Notes: generated by a model from the sequence alone, not told the origin. 64,000 nt of DNA from Chromatiales bacterium (GCA_027076325.1 JALTJZ010000050.1:1-64000); one strand, 5' to 3'; positions 1-10,289 are shown, counted from the first letter of the stretch. Translations and numbers: made by a program.

Positions 1-1137
1 AGCAATGCCATTAATTTAACTCAGGGGGGCAATGATTTTAGTAACATTGCATTTACGGGGGGCAATGTGGCCATTAACGATGTCAATGGCATCAACATCG
101 GTGGCAATGGCAGCGCATCGGCCGCCAGCGGTACCCTTAGCCTGACGGCCAATGGCAATATCAGCGACAACAACAGCAGTGCCGTCACCGTAAGCGGTAC
201 CGCCACGTTCGATGCAGGCACGGGCAACATAACGCTGGCCAATACCGACTTTCAAGGCACCTTAAGCGTGACCGCGGCCAACAACATCACCGTAAACGAT
301 GCAACCGCACTGCAACTGGGCAACCTCACCGCAGCGAACAGCATTGACTTAACCGCTGCAACCAGCATCAGCGGCGGGACCCTGAGTGCCCCCCGCGTGG
401 CATTGCTGGCCAGCAACGGCATTAACGCCACCACGGCCACCGCTGCGCTGGATGTGCAAAACATTGACCAGGGCAACACCCTTGCATCGGGCGATGTGAC
501 TATCAACAACAACCAGACCGTTGATATTATCCGCCTGCACAGTTACACCGGGGCACAAGGTGGCAGCAATGGCACGGCCGTTGGCGATGTCACCTTAAAC
601 AACAGCGCGGATGTCACCGTGAGTGCCGGCAGTATCGACACCGGCTACAACAACCCCGGTGGTGTTTCCCAAAGCAGCCCCGGCCCCACCTTCACAATGG
701 AGCTGACCGGCGGCGGCAGCCTGCGCGCACGCGCCAACAGTGCGGGTGACATTAACAATGCCGATATCACCGCCTACTATGCTGTTTTTACTATTTTCCC
801 GGGTGACTTTGGCTGGCCGGGACGGCAACTGATTTTAAACCTGAACAACGGTGGTTTTATCTCTGCAAACCGTTCGGTGTATCCGCGTTTAACCCCACCG
901 GGCCCCACTAACGAGTTTCAGGATTTATCAAAAATACCGTTTAACTTTTTTGATGTGGGCAGTGCGTTGGCCGGAGAGCAATTAATCAAGGTTGAAGCAC
1001 TTGAAGACATTGACCCGGCTATTTTCTCGGATGTACGAAATTACACCTATGGCCAAATCGCTATTCGTTTACCGCGTGACCAGTTGTTTGAAGATGAGTT
1101 GCAGGAGCTTGAATTGAAAGAGTCGCAAGGGAAGTAA
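1..1137 (+). CDS. Large beta-helical adhesin (filamentous-haemagglutinin type), C-terminal part
   Basis: The reading frame is open from the first base, so this is the 3' end of a longer gene. About 270 residues are a low-complexity string rich in Ala, Asn, Thr, Ser, Gly and Asp with repeated motifs such as LTANGNIS, GTGNITLANTDF and ANNITVNDATALQLGNL. This is typical of right-handed beta-helix proteins of the filamentous haemagglutinin / two-partner secretion type. The last ~90 residues leave the repeats and form an ordinary acidic tail ending in an LRD/ELQELELKE-like stretch. GC is clearly higher than in neighbouring genes, as expected for a repeat adhesin or a transferred gene. A role in cell-surface attachment is family inference. 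The secretion partner is outside the window. Confidence 0.75.
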   Translation, partial: SNAINLTQGGNDFSNIAFTGGNVAINDVNGINIGGNGSASAASGTLSLTANGNISDNNSSAVTVSGTATFDAGTGNITLANTDFQGTLSVTAANNITVNDATALQLGNLTAANSIDLTAATSISGGTLSAPRVALLASNGINATTATAALDVQNIDQGNTLASGDVTINNNQTVDIIRLHSYTGAQGGSNGTAVGDVTLNNSADVTVSAGSIDTGYNNPGGVSQSSPGPTFTMELTGGGSLRARANSAGDINNADITAYYAVFTIFPGDFGWPGRQLILNLNNGGFISANRSVYPRLTPPGPTNEFQDLSKIPFNFFDVGSALAGEQLIKVEALEDIDPAIFSDVRNYTYGQIAIRLPRDQLFEDELQELELKESQGK

Positions 1138-1178
1138 CGGGTTATGAATAAAAATTGCAGTAAATAAACCTTCAAAGA

Positions 1179-3854
1179 TTAACTTGAAGTTATTGCCTTT
1201 GATGCAATTTCGAAAACATCTTTCGATAACGATTCTGTTCCCAGTATTCGATTAAACTGTTGCTTCATCAATATTTGACGTTTTTTATCATAGCGTTGCC
1301 AACGAATCATAAGTTGCAATAACCTTGCGGCTATTTGCGGATTGGTTTTGTCCAGAACCAGAACCTGATCACTTAAAAAAGTATAACCTTCCCCATTTTC
1401 TGCATGGAACGCCACTGCATTTACCCCACAAAAGCGGCCAACAACGGCACGTACTTTATTCGGGTTACTCATGGAAAAAGCAGGATGTTGCATTAATTGT
1501 TTCACTTTGGCCAGTGCATCTGGTACATCCGCCGAAGCCTGTATTGCCAGCCATTTTTCAACCACCTGATTATCTGACTGCCATTGCTGATAAAACTCAT
1601 CAAGTGCTTGCTGGCGGTATTCACATTCATGGTTCACCAGTATACTTACCGCTGCCAGTTGGTCAGTCATATTATTTGCTGTCTGAAATTGCTGGTAACA
1701 AATCTGTAAATATTTTTCTGTTGCCAGTTCAGCCAGGTATGACAGGCACAGATTTTTTAAACTACGTTGCGCCATTGCTTCGGCATTAAATGTATAGTCA
1801 TCATGCGTGACATTGCGGTGATAACAGGCTTCTAATTCTGTTTCCAGTGTTAATGCGATTTGCTTGCGCATAAATTTTCTTGCACTATGAATTGCATCCA
1901 CATCCACAACGTCACATTGATCGGCCAGATAACTTTCTGATGGTAGTGTTAGTAGTTGTGCTGCCAGTGCTTTGTCCATTAACTTATCTTCTAGTACAGA
2001 CCTGAAAGCATTGATAATGAACTCATCAACCACCAGTGGCTTATTATTTTTTATATCTTCAACAAGCAACAGGATTAAGTTAATAGCAAGTTGTTGCGCT
2101 GCATTCCAGCGATTAAACTCATCACTGTCATTTGCCATTAAAAAGGCAAGTTGTTCGTTGCTGTAATCATATTCTATTTTTACTGGCGCAGAGAACCCGC
2201 GTAATAATGATGGTAATGGCTTTTCTTTGATGTCATTAAAAACAAAAGACTGTTCCAGTTCAGTTATTTCCAGTACCGTACTCGTTACATTGGAAACATG
2301 GCTGTCATGAATATTAAGCAGCATGTCGTCACCTTCTGAATTTAATAAGCCCACTTCGACCGGAATATGAAAGGGTTTATTATTAACTTGCTCAGGCAGG
2401 CTCCCAAAAGACTGTTTCACTGTTAATGTATAGCTTTGCTGTTGTGCATTGTATTCATCGGTAAAGGTAAGTAGCGGTGTACCGGATTGGTGATACCAGT
2501 TTTTAAACTGGCTAAAATCTCGCTGGTTGGCATCTTCAATGGCCTTTACAAAATCTTCGGTTGTTACCGCTTGCCCGTCATGCCTTGAAAAATACAGGTC
2601 GGTGCCTTTTCTAAAACCTTCACCACCCACCAGATTATGTAGCATGCGCACCACTTCGGCACCTTTGTTATAAACCGTTACCGTATAGAAGTTGCTTATT
2701 TCAATATATTTATCCGGCCGAATGGGATGAGCTAGTGGCCCTGAGTCCTGTGCGAACTGGTGATTGCGCAAAACATTGACATCGTCGATACGTTTAACGG
2801 CTCGTGAATTTAGGTCGGCAGAAAATTCCTGATCCCGAAAAACAGTAAAACCTTCTTTTAAGCTGAGTTGAAACCAGTCTCGGCAGGTCACCCGGTTGCC
2901 CGACCAGTTATGAAAATACTCATGGCCAATAATACTCTGGATATTATAAAAATCAGCATCGGTTGCGGTTTCCGGGCTGGCTAACACACAGGAGGAATTG
3001 AAAATATTTAACCCCTTATTTTCCATTGCGCCCATATTAAAATCATTAACCGCAACAATCATAAAAATATCCAGATCGTATTCACGGCCATAGGTTTGTT
3101 CATCCCATAGCATCGATTGTTTTAAACAGGCCAGTGCAAAATCGGTTTTATGGCTATTTTCTTCTTCAACATACACGCGCAGATCAACTTCCCTGCCCGA
3201 CTGTGTTGTAAAAGAACCCTGCTTATAAACTAACTGCCCGGCAACCAGTGCAAACAAATAACACGGTTTTAAACTTGGGTCGTGCCATTTAGCCCAATGC
3301 CTGCCATTTTCTTTTTTACCGCTGTCCACCAAATTACCATTGGACAAAAGTACCGGATATTTTTGCTCGTCTGCTATCAAGGTCACGGTAAATTCAGACA
3401 TCACATCGGGGCGATCCGGAAAGTAACTGATCCGCCGAAACCCTTCTGCTTCACATTGCGTACATAGCATACCACTGGAAGCATAGAGTCCTTCCAGCGC
3501 AGTATTCTTTTCAGGTGAATGGGTTACTTCGGTTGTGAGCGTGAACGCTTCTGGCGGATTAGAGATAATCAGATGTTCATCGTTTAATTTATAATCTGAA
3601 TCCGTTAGTAACTTGTCGTTCAAATAGACATTCAATAGTTCAAGTGACTGGCCATTCAAAATAAAAGACGTGGATCTGGAAACACCCTTGTTTCGCTTAA
3701 CCTGCAAAGTTGAAGTAACCCGTGTTTGCTTTGCATCCAGCTCAAAAACCATCTCGACCTGCTCAACAAGATAATCCGGTATTTTATAATCTTTAAGATA
3801 CGTTGTATGGGGTATAGCCTGTTGTTTTACGTTCGTGTTCAATTTGTTCTCCAT
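1179..3854 (-). CDS. pepN: Aminopeptidase N (M1 family)
   Basis: A zinc metallo-aminopeptidase that removes N-terminal residues from peptides in the cytoplasm. At 891 residues it is close to the usual bacterial PepN length (about 870-890). The substrate-binding exopeptidase motif GAMEN is at residues 275-279. The zinc site HEYFHNW has His311 and His315, and the third ligand Glu334 lies in SLKEGF. The N-terminal ~200 residues form the beta-sandwich domain typical of M1 enzymes and the C-terminal half is the helical bowl. It is monocistronic and runs convergent to the adhesin, with a 41-bp gap. There is no signal peptide. Confidence 0.97.
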   Translation of the reverse strand: MENKLNTNVKQQAIPHTTYLKDYKIPDYLVEQVEMVFELDAKQTRVTSTLQVKRNKGVSRSTSFILNGQSLELLNVYLNDKLLTDSDYKLNDEHLIISNPPEAFTLTTEVTHSPEKNTALEGLYASSGMLCTQCEAEGFRRISYFPDRPDVMSEFTVTLIADEQKYPVLLSNGNLVDSGKKENGRHWAKWHDPSLKPCYLFALVAGQLVYKQGSFTTQSGREVDLRVYVEEENSHKTDFALACLKQSMLWDEQTYGREYDLDIFMIVAVNDFNMGAMENKGLNIFNSSCVLASPETATDADFYNIQSIIGHEYFHNWSGNRVTCRDWFQLSLKEGFTVFRDQEFSADLNSRAVKRIDDVNVLRNHQFAQDSGPLAHPIRPDKYIEISNFYTVTVYNKGAEVVRMLHNLVGGEGFRKGTDLYFSRHDGQAVTTEDFVKAIEDANQRDFSQFKNWYHQSGTPLLTFTDEYNAQQQSYTLTVKQSFGSLPEQVNNKPFHIPVEVGLLNSEGDDMLLNIHDSHVSNVTSTVLEITELEQSFVFNDIKEKPLPSLLRGFSAPVKIEYDYSNEQLAFLMANDSDEFNRWNAAQQLAINLILLLVEDIKNNKPLVVDEFIINAFRSVLEDKLMDKALAAQLLTLPSESYLADQCDVVDVDAIHSARKFMRKQIALTLETELEACYHRNVTHDDYTFNAEAMAQRSLKNLCLSYLAELATEKYLQICYQQFQTANNMTDQLAAVSILVNHECEYRQQALDEFYQQWQSDNQVVEKWLAIQASADVPDALAKVKQLMQHPAFSMSNPNKVRAVVGRFCGVNAVAFHAENGEGYTFLSDQVLVLDKTNPQIAARLLQLMIRWQRYDKKRQILMKQQFNRILGTESLSKDVFEIASKAITSS

Positions 3855-3920
3855 TAAAACCCAGTGATGTCGCCTGGTTAAACCGGATTTAAGTATTTGT
3901 TAGTAGCAATGCTAATCTCA

Positions 3921-3981
3921 GATTGCCGCGCTATTGTTTGCAATGACCATATTATCTCGTTGCAAATAATAGTGCGGCAAC
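3921..3981. repeat. REP-like imperfect palindrome
   Basis: An inverted repeat lies between pepN and dinB. The left arm 3921-3947 starts GATTGCCGCGCTATT and the right arm 3959-3981 starts GTTGCAAATAATAG; they pair with a few mismatches around a short loop. The core is the same as the REP-like elements at 24790-24832, 45764-45844 and 62410-62436, so it belongs to a dispersed intergenic family in this genome. Confidence 0.7.
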
Positions 3982-4004
3982 ATTTATTTTGCACAAAGCG
4001 GTTG

Positions 4005-5213
4005 TTACTTATGGTAACTACGCCCGCGTCGCACTGTTTTCTTCCCAAACCGCTGATTGACTTCATCGGCTATTTTATCAATGTTTTTCTGCTTCTTTAA
4101 TATGCTATTACTCTTCTGTGCTTCAAACATATCGACCTGCTTTTCCAATTGAAAGGACAAGGGGTTCTCTTCGTCTTCTATTCGTTGATTGCTATTAATT
4201 AACCCCGAAACACCCACACCGATAAGTCGAATGGCCGATTTGTTCTGCTGCATCGCTTTATTAAATAAAGCAACGGCATGTTCCCGTAAAATATCAGTAT
4301 TATTATCGGGGCTTTCCAGACTCACTGCGCGGGTAATGGTTTTAAAGTCAGGGTAGCGTAATTTGATATTCACTGTTTTCGCAAGGTAGTGTTTCATTCT
4401 TAATCTTGCTGCAACCTGCTCACAGAGGTCGGTAAGATAGGCGCGTAAAACAAGTATATCATCAACGTCCTGCTCAAACGTTGTTTCATGCGAAATGGAT
4501 TTTGTTTTTCTTTCCGGGCTCACCCGACGACCATCACGGCCATTGGCCAGTTCCAGAAAATGCAGCCCAAGATTACCAAAAACTGATTGCATAAATACCG
4601 CCGACTGGTTTCGCACATCACCAATGGTTTGTATTCCGTACTGGCTAAACTTTTTTTGTGTTACTTTCCCTGCACCCCATAGACGACTTACTGGTAACGG
4701 ATCCAGAAACTGTTGTTGCTTTTTTTTACTCACATATACAAAACCATCTGGCTTATTAATATCCGATGCAATTTTGGCAACGTACTTATTATTGGCAATT
4801 CCTACCGAGCAAACCAGTTTTGTTTCATTTAATATATCGCGCTTAATCATCTGCCCGATATTTTCTGCACCTTTAAATAAATGCTCACTCGCCGTCACAT
4901 CTAAAAAAGCTTCATCAAGCGATAGTGGTTCTATCTCGGGTGTATAGCGATAAAAAACTTCATTGATTTTTTGAGATGCTGCCACGTACAACGGCATACG
5001 CACCGGCAAACAAACAAGATGTTTACAGCGCCGTTTCGCTTCGGCTATTGGCATGGCGCTACGCACACCAAATTGCCGTGCATTGTAATTCGCCGCGGCC
5101 ACCACGCCCCGACCTTCACGGCCACCAACCACAACCGGGCAAGCGGCCAGTTCCGGTTGTTCTCTTATTTCAACCGAAGCATAAAAGGCATCCATGTCGA
5201 CGTGGATAATCAT
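4005..5213 (-). CDS. dinB: DNA polymerase IV (Y-family translesion polymerase)
   Basis: An error-prone lesion-bypass polymerase. The N-terminus carries the first catalytic Asp (Asp6 in HVDMDAFYASVE). The second acidic motif SLDEAFLDV supplies Asp100 and Glu101. Palm, finger and thumb regions are followed by the little-finger domain. A QVDMF sequence near residue 356 fits the beta-clamp binding consensus, and the tail (RFGKKTVRRG) is typical of the family. Length is 402 residues, about 50 longer than E. coli DinB because of the tail. I looked upstream for a LexA box and saw no convincing one. Confidence 0.96.
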   Translation of the reverse strand: MIIHVDMDAFYASVEIREQPELAACPVVVGGREGRGVVAAANYNARQFGVRSAMPIAEAKRRCKHLVCLPVRMPLYVAASQKINEVFYRYTPEIEPLSLDEAFLDVTASEHLFKGAENIGQMIKRDILNETKLVCSVGIANNKYVAKIASDINKPDGFVYVSKKKQQQFLDPLPVSRLWGAGKVTQKKFSQYGIQTIGDVRNQSAVFMQSVFGNLGLHFLELANGRDGRRVSPERKTKSISHETTFEQDVDDILVLRAYLTDLCEQVAARLRMKHYLAKTVNIKLRYPDFKTITRAVSLESPDNNTDILREHAVALFNKAMQQNKSAIRLIGVGVSGLINSNQRIEDEENPLSFQLEKQVDMFEAQKSNSILKKQKNIDKIADEVNQRFGKKTVRRGRSYHK

Positions 5214-5325
5214 GCGGTATTTTCACTGGCAAGGCGAGGCATTGCATTATCATACCCGTCCACCAGTACATTTAAAGCAGATATTTAAAATTTAATCGCA
5301 ACGGGTGGCAGGGTTTGGCTAAAGG

Positions 5326-5952
5326 CTATAAGCGGTACTGGTTCTGATAGTACGACTGATAATGAATGACTTTTTTAACATACTGCTGCGTTTCCCGATA
5401 AGGCGGAATACCATTATAAAACCGTACCGCTTTTTCACCGGCATTGTAGGCTGCCAGCGCATGGGTTAAACGGTTCTTGTAGCGCCGCAGTAAATAGCGC
5501 AGGTGTCGAACACCCGCATCCAGGTTCTTCATTGGACTGTATAAATCAAAGACGCCATAAATTTCGGCGGTACGAGGCATTAACTGCATTAAACCGGAAG
5601 CCCCCACTCGGGATGTGGCATTCGGATTAAAATACGACTCGGCGTGCACCACGGCTTTAATCAGGGCCGGATCCATCCCGTGCTTATTTGCTACAAGATT
5701 AATAAGATCGTCATATTTATCTGCCCCATCAGCCGGTTCAATCACAACAGTATTGGCGGCTGTTTGGCCTAATCCGCCAATTTTCCGACTTTTGTGTACT
5801 AATTTTGCAGTCCGGTTATGCTGCGGCCGGTCGGTAACAACTCGGCTGCCATCCGGCATTTGATAGACGTAGTAGCCCGCACTAGTCGAATGAGCGTAAA
5901 AAGTCAGTGTTAACAAACTGAAAAATATTAGAAAATAGCGACTAAGAAACAT
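5326..5952 (-). CDS. Small periplasmic lytic transglycosylase (SLT domain)
   Basis: It cleaves peptidoglycan glycan strands with formation of anhydro-muramyl ends. An N-terminal signal peptide (hydrophobic residues 7-19, probable cleavage near 21-25) is followed by a short domain with MPDGSRVVTDRP that resembles the DUF4124-like N-domain. The SLT goose-lysozyme fold starts around residue 78. The catalytic Glu is Glu105 in VVHAESYFNP, followed by SGLMQLMP and the late AAYNAGE motif. At 208 residues it is a minimal SLT protein. It is monocistronic. Confidence 0.9.
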   Translation of the reverse strand: MFLSRYFLIFFSLLTLTFYAHSTSAGYYVYQMPDGSRVVTDRPQHNRTAKLVHKSRKIGGLGQTAANTVVIEPADGADKYDDLINLVANKHGMDPALIKAVVHAESYFNPNATSRVGASGLMQLMPRTAEIYGVFDLYSPMKNLDAGVRHLRYLLRRYKNRLTHALAAYNAGEKAVRFYNGIPPYRETQQYVKKVIHYQSYYQNQYRL

Positions 5953-6038
5953 GAATACTGCACCCTAAACCAAACATAGGTTTGTATACCTATCATTATA
6001 TAAGCCTGAGCATACTAAAAACAGCAGATAATGCCTTA

Positions 6039-6689
6039 TTATGGATGCAAAATATAGACCGATTCGTGCAAGGCACGCAGCCCTTTTGCCGCAAAATGTG
6101 CATGTTCGGCCAATACATCATTACGTTGTAGGCACTCGACCTGCAACCCAGCGGCATAATCAGTACGCACTTCATCTTCCAGTACAGCAAAAGGGGGGCC
6201 GGACATTTCTGCCTGCTCATATTCCAGGCTTACCAACAAGCGGGGTTGCGTTGGACACAGTAAATGAAGCTGCTGGCTGTAATTGGCACGCATCGCTTGC
6301 GGCAACGCTACCAGTGCCGCACGGTCATACACCGCCGCCACGTTCACCATTTGCACAGGGGTTAATTTAAAGAAATCGCCACACACAAAGGTAATAAGCC
6401 CCGACTGATAAAAGCGTAAATCCCCTTTTTGCATTTGACTGGGGTTCAGATTATTTTCTGCAAAAAAGGCCTCCACTGCGACCTTGCTTAACTCATTTGC
6501 CAGCACCCGATAACCCTGCTCGGCGAGCCAGATTAAGTCGTGGGTTTTGCCGCTTAAGGGAACAAAGACCTGCTGGCCTGGTGCCAGTTGCAGCCTGTCA
6601 ACGTATTGAACTAACAAGGGATTCACCTTATCCAGATGAAATCCAATTTTATTTTCCTGCCAGCGCTGTTGCCAGAATGATGCTTCCAT
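6039..6689 (-). CDS. tpm: Thiopurine S-methyltransferase
   Basis: A SAM-dependent methyltransferase of the bacterial TPMT family, linked in other species to methylation of selenium/tellurium compounds and thiopurines. The full length of 216 residues matches the family (about 218). The characteristic start WQQRWQENKIGFH, the SAM-binding region FVPLSGKTHDLIWLAEQG, the ANELS strand end and the AAVYDRAALVALP motif are all visible. It is divergent from the metallo-hydrolase gene at 6744 with a 54-bp shared promoter region. The physiological substrate cannot be read from sequence. Confidence 0.93.
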   Translation of the reverse strand: MEASFWQQRWQENKIGFHLDKVNPLLVQYVDRLQLAPGQQVFVPLSGKTHDLIWLAEQGYRVLANELSKVAVEAFFAENNLNPSQMQKGDLRFYQSGLITFVCGDFFKLTPVQMVNVAAVYDRAALVALPQAMRANYSQQLHLLCPTQPRLLVSLEYEQAEMSGPPFAVLEDEVRTDYAAGLQVECLQRNDVLAEHAHFAAKGLRALHESVYILHP

Positions 6690-6743
6690 AGTGAGTGACT
6701 CTCAATTTACTTCTGTTAGCTAAAATCGCTATACTCTATAGCT

Positions 6744-7460
6744 ATGTCAAATAATACAAACTCGAAAAACTCCGCACTTTACCATATTGATACCCTTGAA
6801 TTAGGGCCAATGGAAAATTTTATTTACCTTATTCAGGATGCCGCAACCAAACGTGCCGCCGTGGTTGACCCAGCCTGGGATGTCGACGCCATTTTGCAGC
6901 TCGCTGACAAAAAGGGGGTACAAATAACCGATATATTACTCACCCACTCGCATCATGACCATATCAACGGGGTAGCTGGTGTTTTAGAAAAAACCGATGC
7001 CCAGCTCCACTTACTTAAACCCGAGGCACAGTTCTGGGGACAGGATGTTGGCAAGCCAGGCTTGCACCACGGCGGTGATATTTTCCAGCTAGGCGAAACC
7101 GACATTGAAATCCTGCACACACCGGGGCACACACCCGGCTCAGCCTGCTACAAAATAAATAACGACTTAATCACCGGCGACACCCTGTTTGTGTTCGGCT
7201 GTGGCCGCTGTGATTTACCCGGTGGTGATCCAGAGCAAATGTACACCACTTTAAAGAAAATGGGCGAAGAACTGCCACCCTCCACCCTGATCCTGCCGGG
7301 ACATAATTACGCGATAAAGGAAACATGCAGCATGCATGAAGAAATAGAGGGCAATCCTTTTATGCATTTTGATCATGCCAGCGACTTTGTGCAATACCGC
7401 ATGCATGACCATGATCGTACTCGCCACAGTCCTTATACTGCCATTCCAAAGAAAAAGTGA
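6744..7460 (+). CDS. Glyoxalase-II-like metallo-beta-lactamase-fold hydrolase
   Basis: A binuclear-metal hydrolase of the MBL superfamily. The signature HSHHDH is at residues 68-73, followed by the second-shell motifs HTPGHTPGS and ITGDTLFVFGCGRCDLPGG, which is typical of hydroxyacylglutathione hydrolase-like and persulfide-dioxygenase-like enzymes. A third metal His lies in ILPGHNY. The C-terminal ~60 residues differ from classical GloB, so the thioester substrate is uncertain. Hydrolysis of S-lactoylglutathione or a related thioester would fit gloA at 24371 and gshA at 48124. Confidence 0.85.
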   Translation: MSNNTNSKNSALYHIDTLELGPMENFIYLIQDAATKRAAVVDPAWDVDAILQLADKKGVQITDILLTHSHHDHINGVAGVLEKTDAQLHLLKPEAQFWGQDVGKPGLHHGGDIFQLGETDIEILHTPGHTPGSACYKINNDLITGDTLFVFGCGRCDLPGGDPEQMYTTLKKMGEELPPSTLILPGHNYAIKETCSMHEEIEGNPFMHFDHASDFVQYRMHDHDRTRHSPYTAIPKKK

Positions 7461-7490
7461 ATAATTAGAATAAATAAAACTTATAATGCC

Positions 7491-7517
7491 TAAAGTTTAA
7501 CCAACTTCGACCGATAC
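7491..7517 (+). promoter_or_regulatory. Sigma-28 (FliA) flagellar-type promoter
   Basis: TAAAGTTT at 7491-7498, an 11-bp spacer, then ACCGATAC at 7510-7517. This matches the FliA consensus TAAAGTTT-N11-GCCGATAA at 14 of 16 positions with the exact spacing. It lies 36 bp upstream of the chemoreceptor start. A Shine-Dalgarno GAGAAGGG at 7538-7545 follows. Confidence 0.85.
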
Positions 7518-7552
7518 AGCTAAAAATAGCATAATCTGAGAAGGGTTAAAAA

Positions 7553-9910
7553 ATGAAACGGGCGCTAAAACTCAATAGCATAAAAACAAAATTACTCATT
7601 ACTTTTGCTCTACTCACCGCCATTCCACTGATTATTAGCAGCGTCGCCACCTACACACAAACAGATGCTGCGACCTACGAAGCCATTAAAATGCAAGTTA
7701 CTGAACGTTTAGTTTCTTTACGAGAAGTAAAAAAAATTCAGGTACAGATGTACCTTGATAATCTTAAGAAGCAAATACTTGACTACTCGGTTGATCCCGG
7801 CACTGTTTCAAGTATTCAGGGACTGAGCAGTGGATTCCAAAGTGATAAAAAAGAGGCAGCCGATGGTATCGCTGAAAAACGTGCAGAGCTTACCGCCTTT
7901 TACAAAACAAACTTTGCTAACGAGTTCAAAAAATACAACAACTCTGCATTTACATCAGCCGAAACTTTTGTCAGTCAACTGGATGATGCCAGCGTATTTC
8001 AACAATATGCATTTATTCTTTTAAACGAAAGCCCCTTCGGTGAAAAATATAATTTACGGGATCCCGATAATGAAACAGTGCTCGCCAGTAAACATAATGA
8101 AAATTACGATACACTGTTTGGTTTTTATAAAAAACTAGGTGTTGCTGATATTTTACTGGTTGATGCGAACGGCTATGTCGTTTACAGCACACAAAAGAAT
8201 ATTGAATTTGCAACCAATCTTACCAATGGTCCATTTAAAGATACCGATCTGGGGCAGGCATATCAAAAAGCCATGAAAACTGAGGATGCCTCTTTTTCGA
8301 TGATGACCGATTTTAATCCTCACCTGGGTGACTTTAATCAACAATCGGCTTTTATTATTTCACCCATCCAGGATTTAGAAGAAGAAGATGCTTTTGAAAT
8401 ACTGGGTACCCTGATTATTAAAATCAGACCCACTATGTTAAATGAAATCATGTCCAGCCATCAGCAATGGGCTTCTATTGGCCTGGGTAAAACCGGTGAT
8501 ATATTTCTGGTCGATAAAAATAAAAAAATCCTGAATACCAGCCGACTTTTATTTGAAGATAAAAATTTATTCTTTTCATTAATTGACAAGGCCGGCATTG
8601 ATACACAAACCCAGAACCAGATAAAAAAGCAAAATAACACCGTTGGTCTCTTGCCGGTAAAAGGTAAAGCCGTGGAACTTGCCCTGCAAGGTGAGTCCGG
8701 TGTATTAATGGAAAACAACCTATTTAACCAACCCGCACTTTACGCCTATGCACCAATGAAAGCATTCGGGCTCCATTGGGCCATTTTAAGCGGGTTAACA
8801 ACCAAAGAAGCGTTTATTGCAAATGAGAACCTGTCAAATACATTATTACTTACCTCCATAATAGTGGTTGGTGTGATGGTTATATTAGCCATTATTCTGG
8901 GCAGCACTTTTTCACTTCGCTTAATCCGGCCTCTTACTAAACTGGATAAAACCATTCAACATATTGAAAATGAGTCTGATCTTACTTGTGATATTCCCAT
9001 TAGCTCAACATATGAATTTGGCCATATTGCAAAAATGCTTAACAGTATGTTGAACAAGTTTAGAGATAGCATGACCAAAGTTTCTTCATCAACTACCATG
9101 CTAAGTAATGCATCACAGGAAATGTCGCTAATAACAAAAGAAACTTCCACCGGTATTGAACAGCAATTTAATGAAATAGATCAGGTTGCAACGGCGATTA
9201 ACGAAATGACAGCAACCGTTCAGGAAGTTGCTAATAATGCAAGTCAGGCCGCAACGGCGGCCGAAGCCGCAGATGAGCAAGCACATCATGGTCGACGCGT
9301 TGTTGAATCTACCATTAATTCGATTGACACACTGGCACAACAAAATAAACGCATTGCAGAAGTGATTACTTCGCTTAACACAAAAAGTGAAAGTATCGGT
9401 GCTGTAATGGACGTGATTAAAGGAATTGCAGAACAAACCAATTTACTTGCACTCAATGCAGCCATTGAAGCCGCACGTGCGGGTGAACAGGGCCGAGGTT
9501 TTGCTGTGGTTGCCGATGAAGTTCGTTCTCTCGCTAGCCGAACCCAGGAGTCGGCAGGGGAAATTGAAAATATGATTTCCGAACTACAGTCTGAAATGAA
9601 ACATGCGGTAACCGAAATGGACAATAGCAAAGAACATACCCAATCCAGTGTCGATAATGCGGCCAGTGCTGGCGAAGCACTTACAACTATTGCGCAGTCC
9701 ATTCAGGAGATTACAGAAATGAATGCTGCCATTGCCAGCGCAGCGGATGAACAAAGCGCTGTTACCGACGAAATTAACCAAAATATCGAGAAAATCCGTG
9801 ATATATCAGAAGGGACAACCAAAGGTTCGGAACGTACTACGGCATCCAGTGTTGAGCTGAACCAACTGGCTAACGAACTGCAACAACTAGTGATGCAATT
9901 TAAGATTTAA
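7553..9910 (+). CDS. Methyl-accepting chemotaxis protein
   Basis: A transmembrane chemoreceptor that controls CheA activity and so the flagellar motor. TM1 is near residues 13-32. A ~390-residue periplasmic sensor, large enough for a Cache-type (probably double Cache) domain, follows. TM2 is at about 429-452, then a HAMP domain (RPLTKLD...) and a long methyl-accepting coiled-coil hairpin. The conserved tip, with [20 protein letters not shown], starts near residue 626. There is no C-terminal NWETF-type CheR tether. The ligand is not predictable. The upstream sigma-28 promoter ties it to the late flagellar regulon. Confidence 0.95.
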   Translation: MKRALKLNSIKTKLLITFALLTAIPLIISSVATYTQTDAATYEAIKMQVTERLVSLREVKKIQVQMYLDNLKKQILDYSVDPGTVSSIQGLSSGFQSDKKEAADGIAEKRAELTAFYKTNFANEFKKYNNSAFTSAETFVSQLDDASVFQQYAFILLNESPFGEKYNLRDPDNETVLASKHNENYDTLFGFYKKLGVADILLVDANGYVVYSTQKNIEFATNLTNGPFKDTDLGQAYQKAMKTEDASFSMMTDFNPHLGDFNQQSAFIISPIQDLEEEDAFEILGTLIIKIRPTMLNEIMSSHQQWASIGLGKTGDIFLVDKNKKILNTSRLLFEDKNLFFSLIDKAGIDTQTQNQIKKQNNTVGLLPVKGKAVELALQGESGVLMENNLFNQPALYAYAPMKAFGLHWAILSGLTTKEAFIANENLSNTLLLTSIIVVGVMVILAIILGSTFSLRLIRPLTKLDKTIQHIENESDLTCDIPISSTYEFGHIAKMLNSMLNKFRDSMTKVSSSTTMLSNASQEMSLITKETSTGIEQQFNEIDQVATAINEMTATVQEVANNASQAATAAEAADEQAHHGRRVVESTINSIDTLAQQNKRIAEVITSLNTKSESIGAVMDVIKGIAEQTNLLALNAAIEAARAGEQGRGFAVVADEVRSLASRTQESAGEIENMISELQSEMKHAVTEMDNSKEHTQSSVDNAASAGEALTTIAQSIQEITEMNAAIASAADEQSAVTDEINQNIEKIRDISEGTTKGSERTTASSVELNQLANELQQLVMQFKI

Positions 9911-9918
9911 CCGGCTTA

Positions 9919-10289
9919 TTAACCAAATAAAAATCTCAGGTAGGATGGGTGGAGTGCCAACGTAACCCATCAAACCCCATACACTATGTATATGATGGGT
10001 TTCACCCATCCTACCTATGATTTATCCGTAGTAGGATGGGTGGAGTGCCAACGCAACCCATCAATACTCATTACCGGGTCGGTGGTTTCATAATAGTTGC
10101 CCGTGCCTTCCAGTTCATCATCGTCATCTTAACCAAATAAAAATCTCAGGCAGGATGGGTGGAGTGCCAACGTAACCCATCAAACCCCATCCACTATGTA
10201 CATGATGGGTTTCACCCATCCTACCTATGATTTATCCGTAGTAGGATGGGTGGAGTGCCAACGCAACCCATCAATACTCATTACCGGGT
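9919..10289. repeat. 210-bp tandem duplication of REP-like blocks
   Basis: Two nearly identical 161-bp blocks lie at 9919-10079 and 10129-10289, a 210-bp period with only about three differences. Each holds inverted copies of a TAGGATGGGTGGAGTGCCAA / ACCCATCCTAC palindrome. This is the kind of GGATGGGT-type intergenic repeat often linked to REP / RAYT systems (family attribution is inference). The 404-bp gap 9911-10314 contains nothing else except the gene fragment at 10080-10128. Confidence 0.85.
10080..10128 (-). pseudogene. Left-behind 3' fragment of the adjacent methyltransferase gene
   Basis: On the minus strand this reads DDDDELEGTGNYYETTD, matching the C-terminal part of the methyltransferase encoded at 10315-11157 (original segment about 10363-10413). 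About six base differences exist over ~50 bp and all fall at third codon positions, so the two copies are synonymous. It has no start or stop of its own and is embedded between the two 161-bp repeat blocks. Confidence 0.85.

Noticed and set aside
1325-1789. 154-codon plus-strand frame antisense to pepN
   Set aside because: It has no ribosome site, its composition is unlike a protein and pepN is intact and typical on the other strand.
4495-5288. Several 77-150-codon plus-strand frames opposite dinB
   Set aside because: They overlap the conserved polymerase core on the other strand and have no independent support.
5214-5290. LexA box upstream of dinB
   Set aside because: I saw no CTGT-N8-ACAG sequence in the gap.
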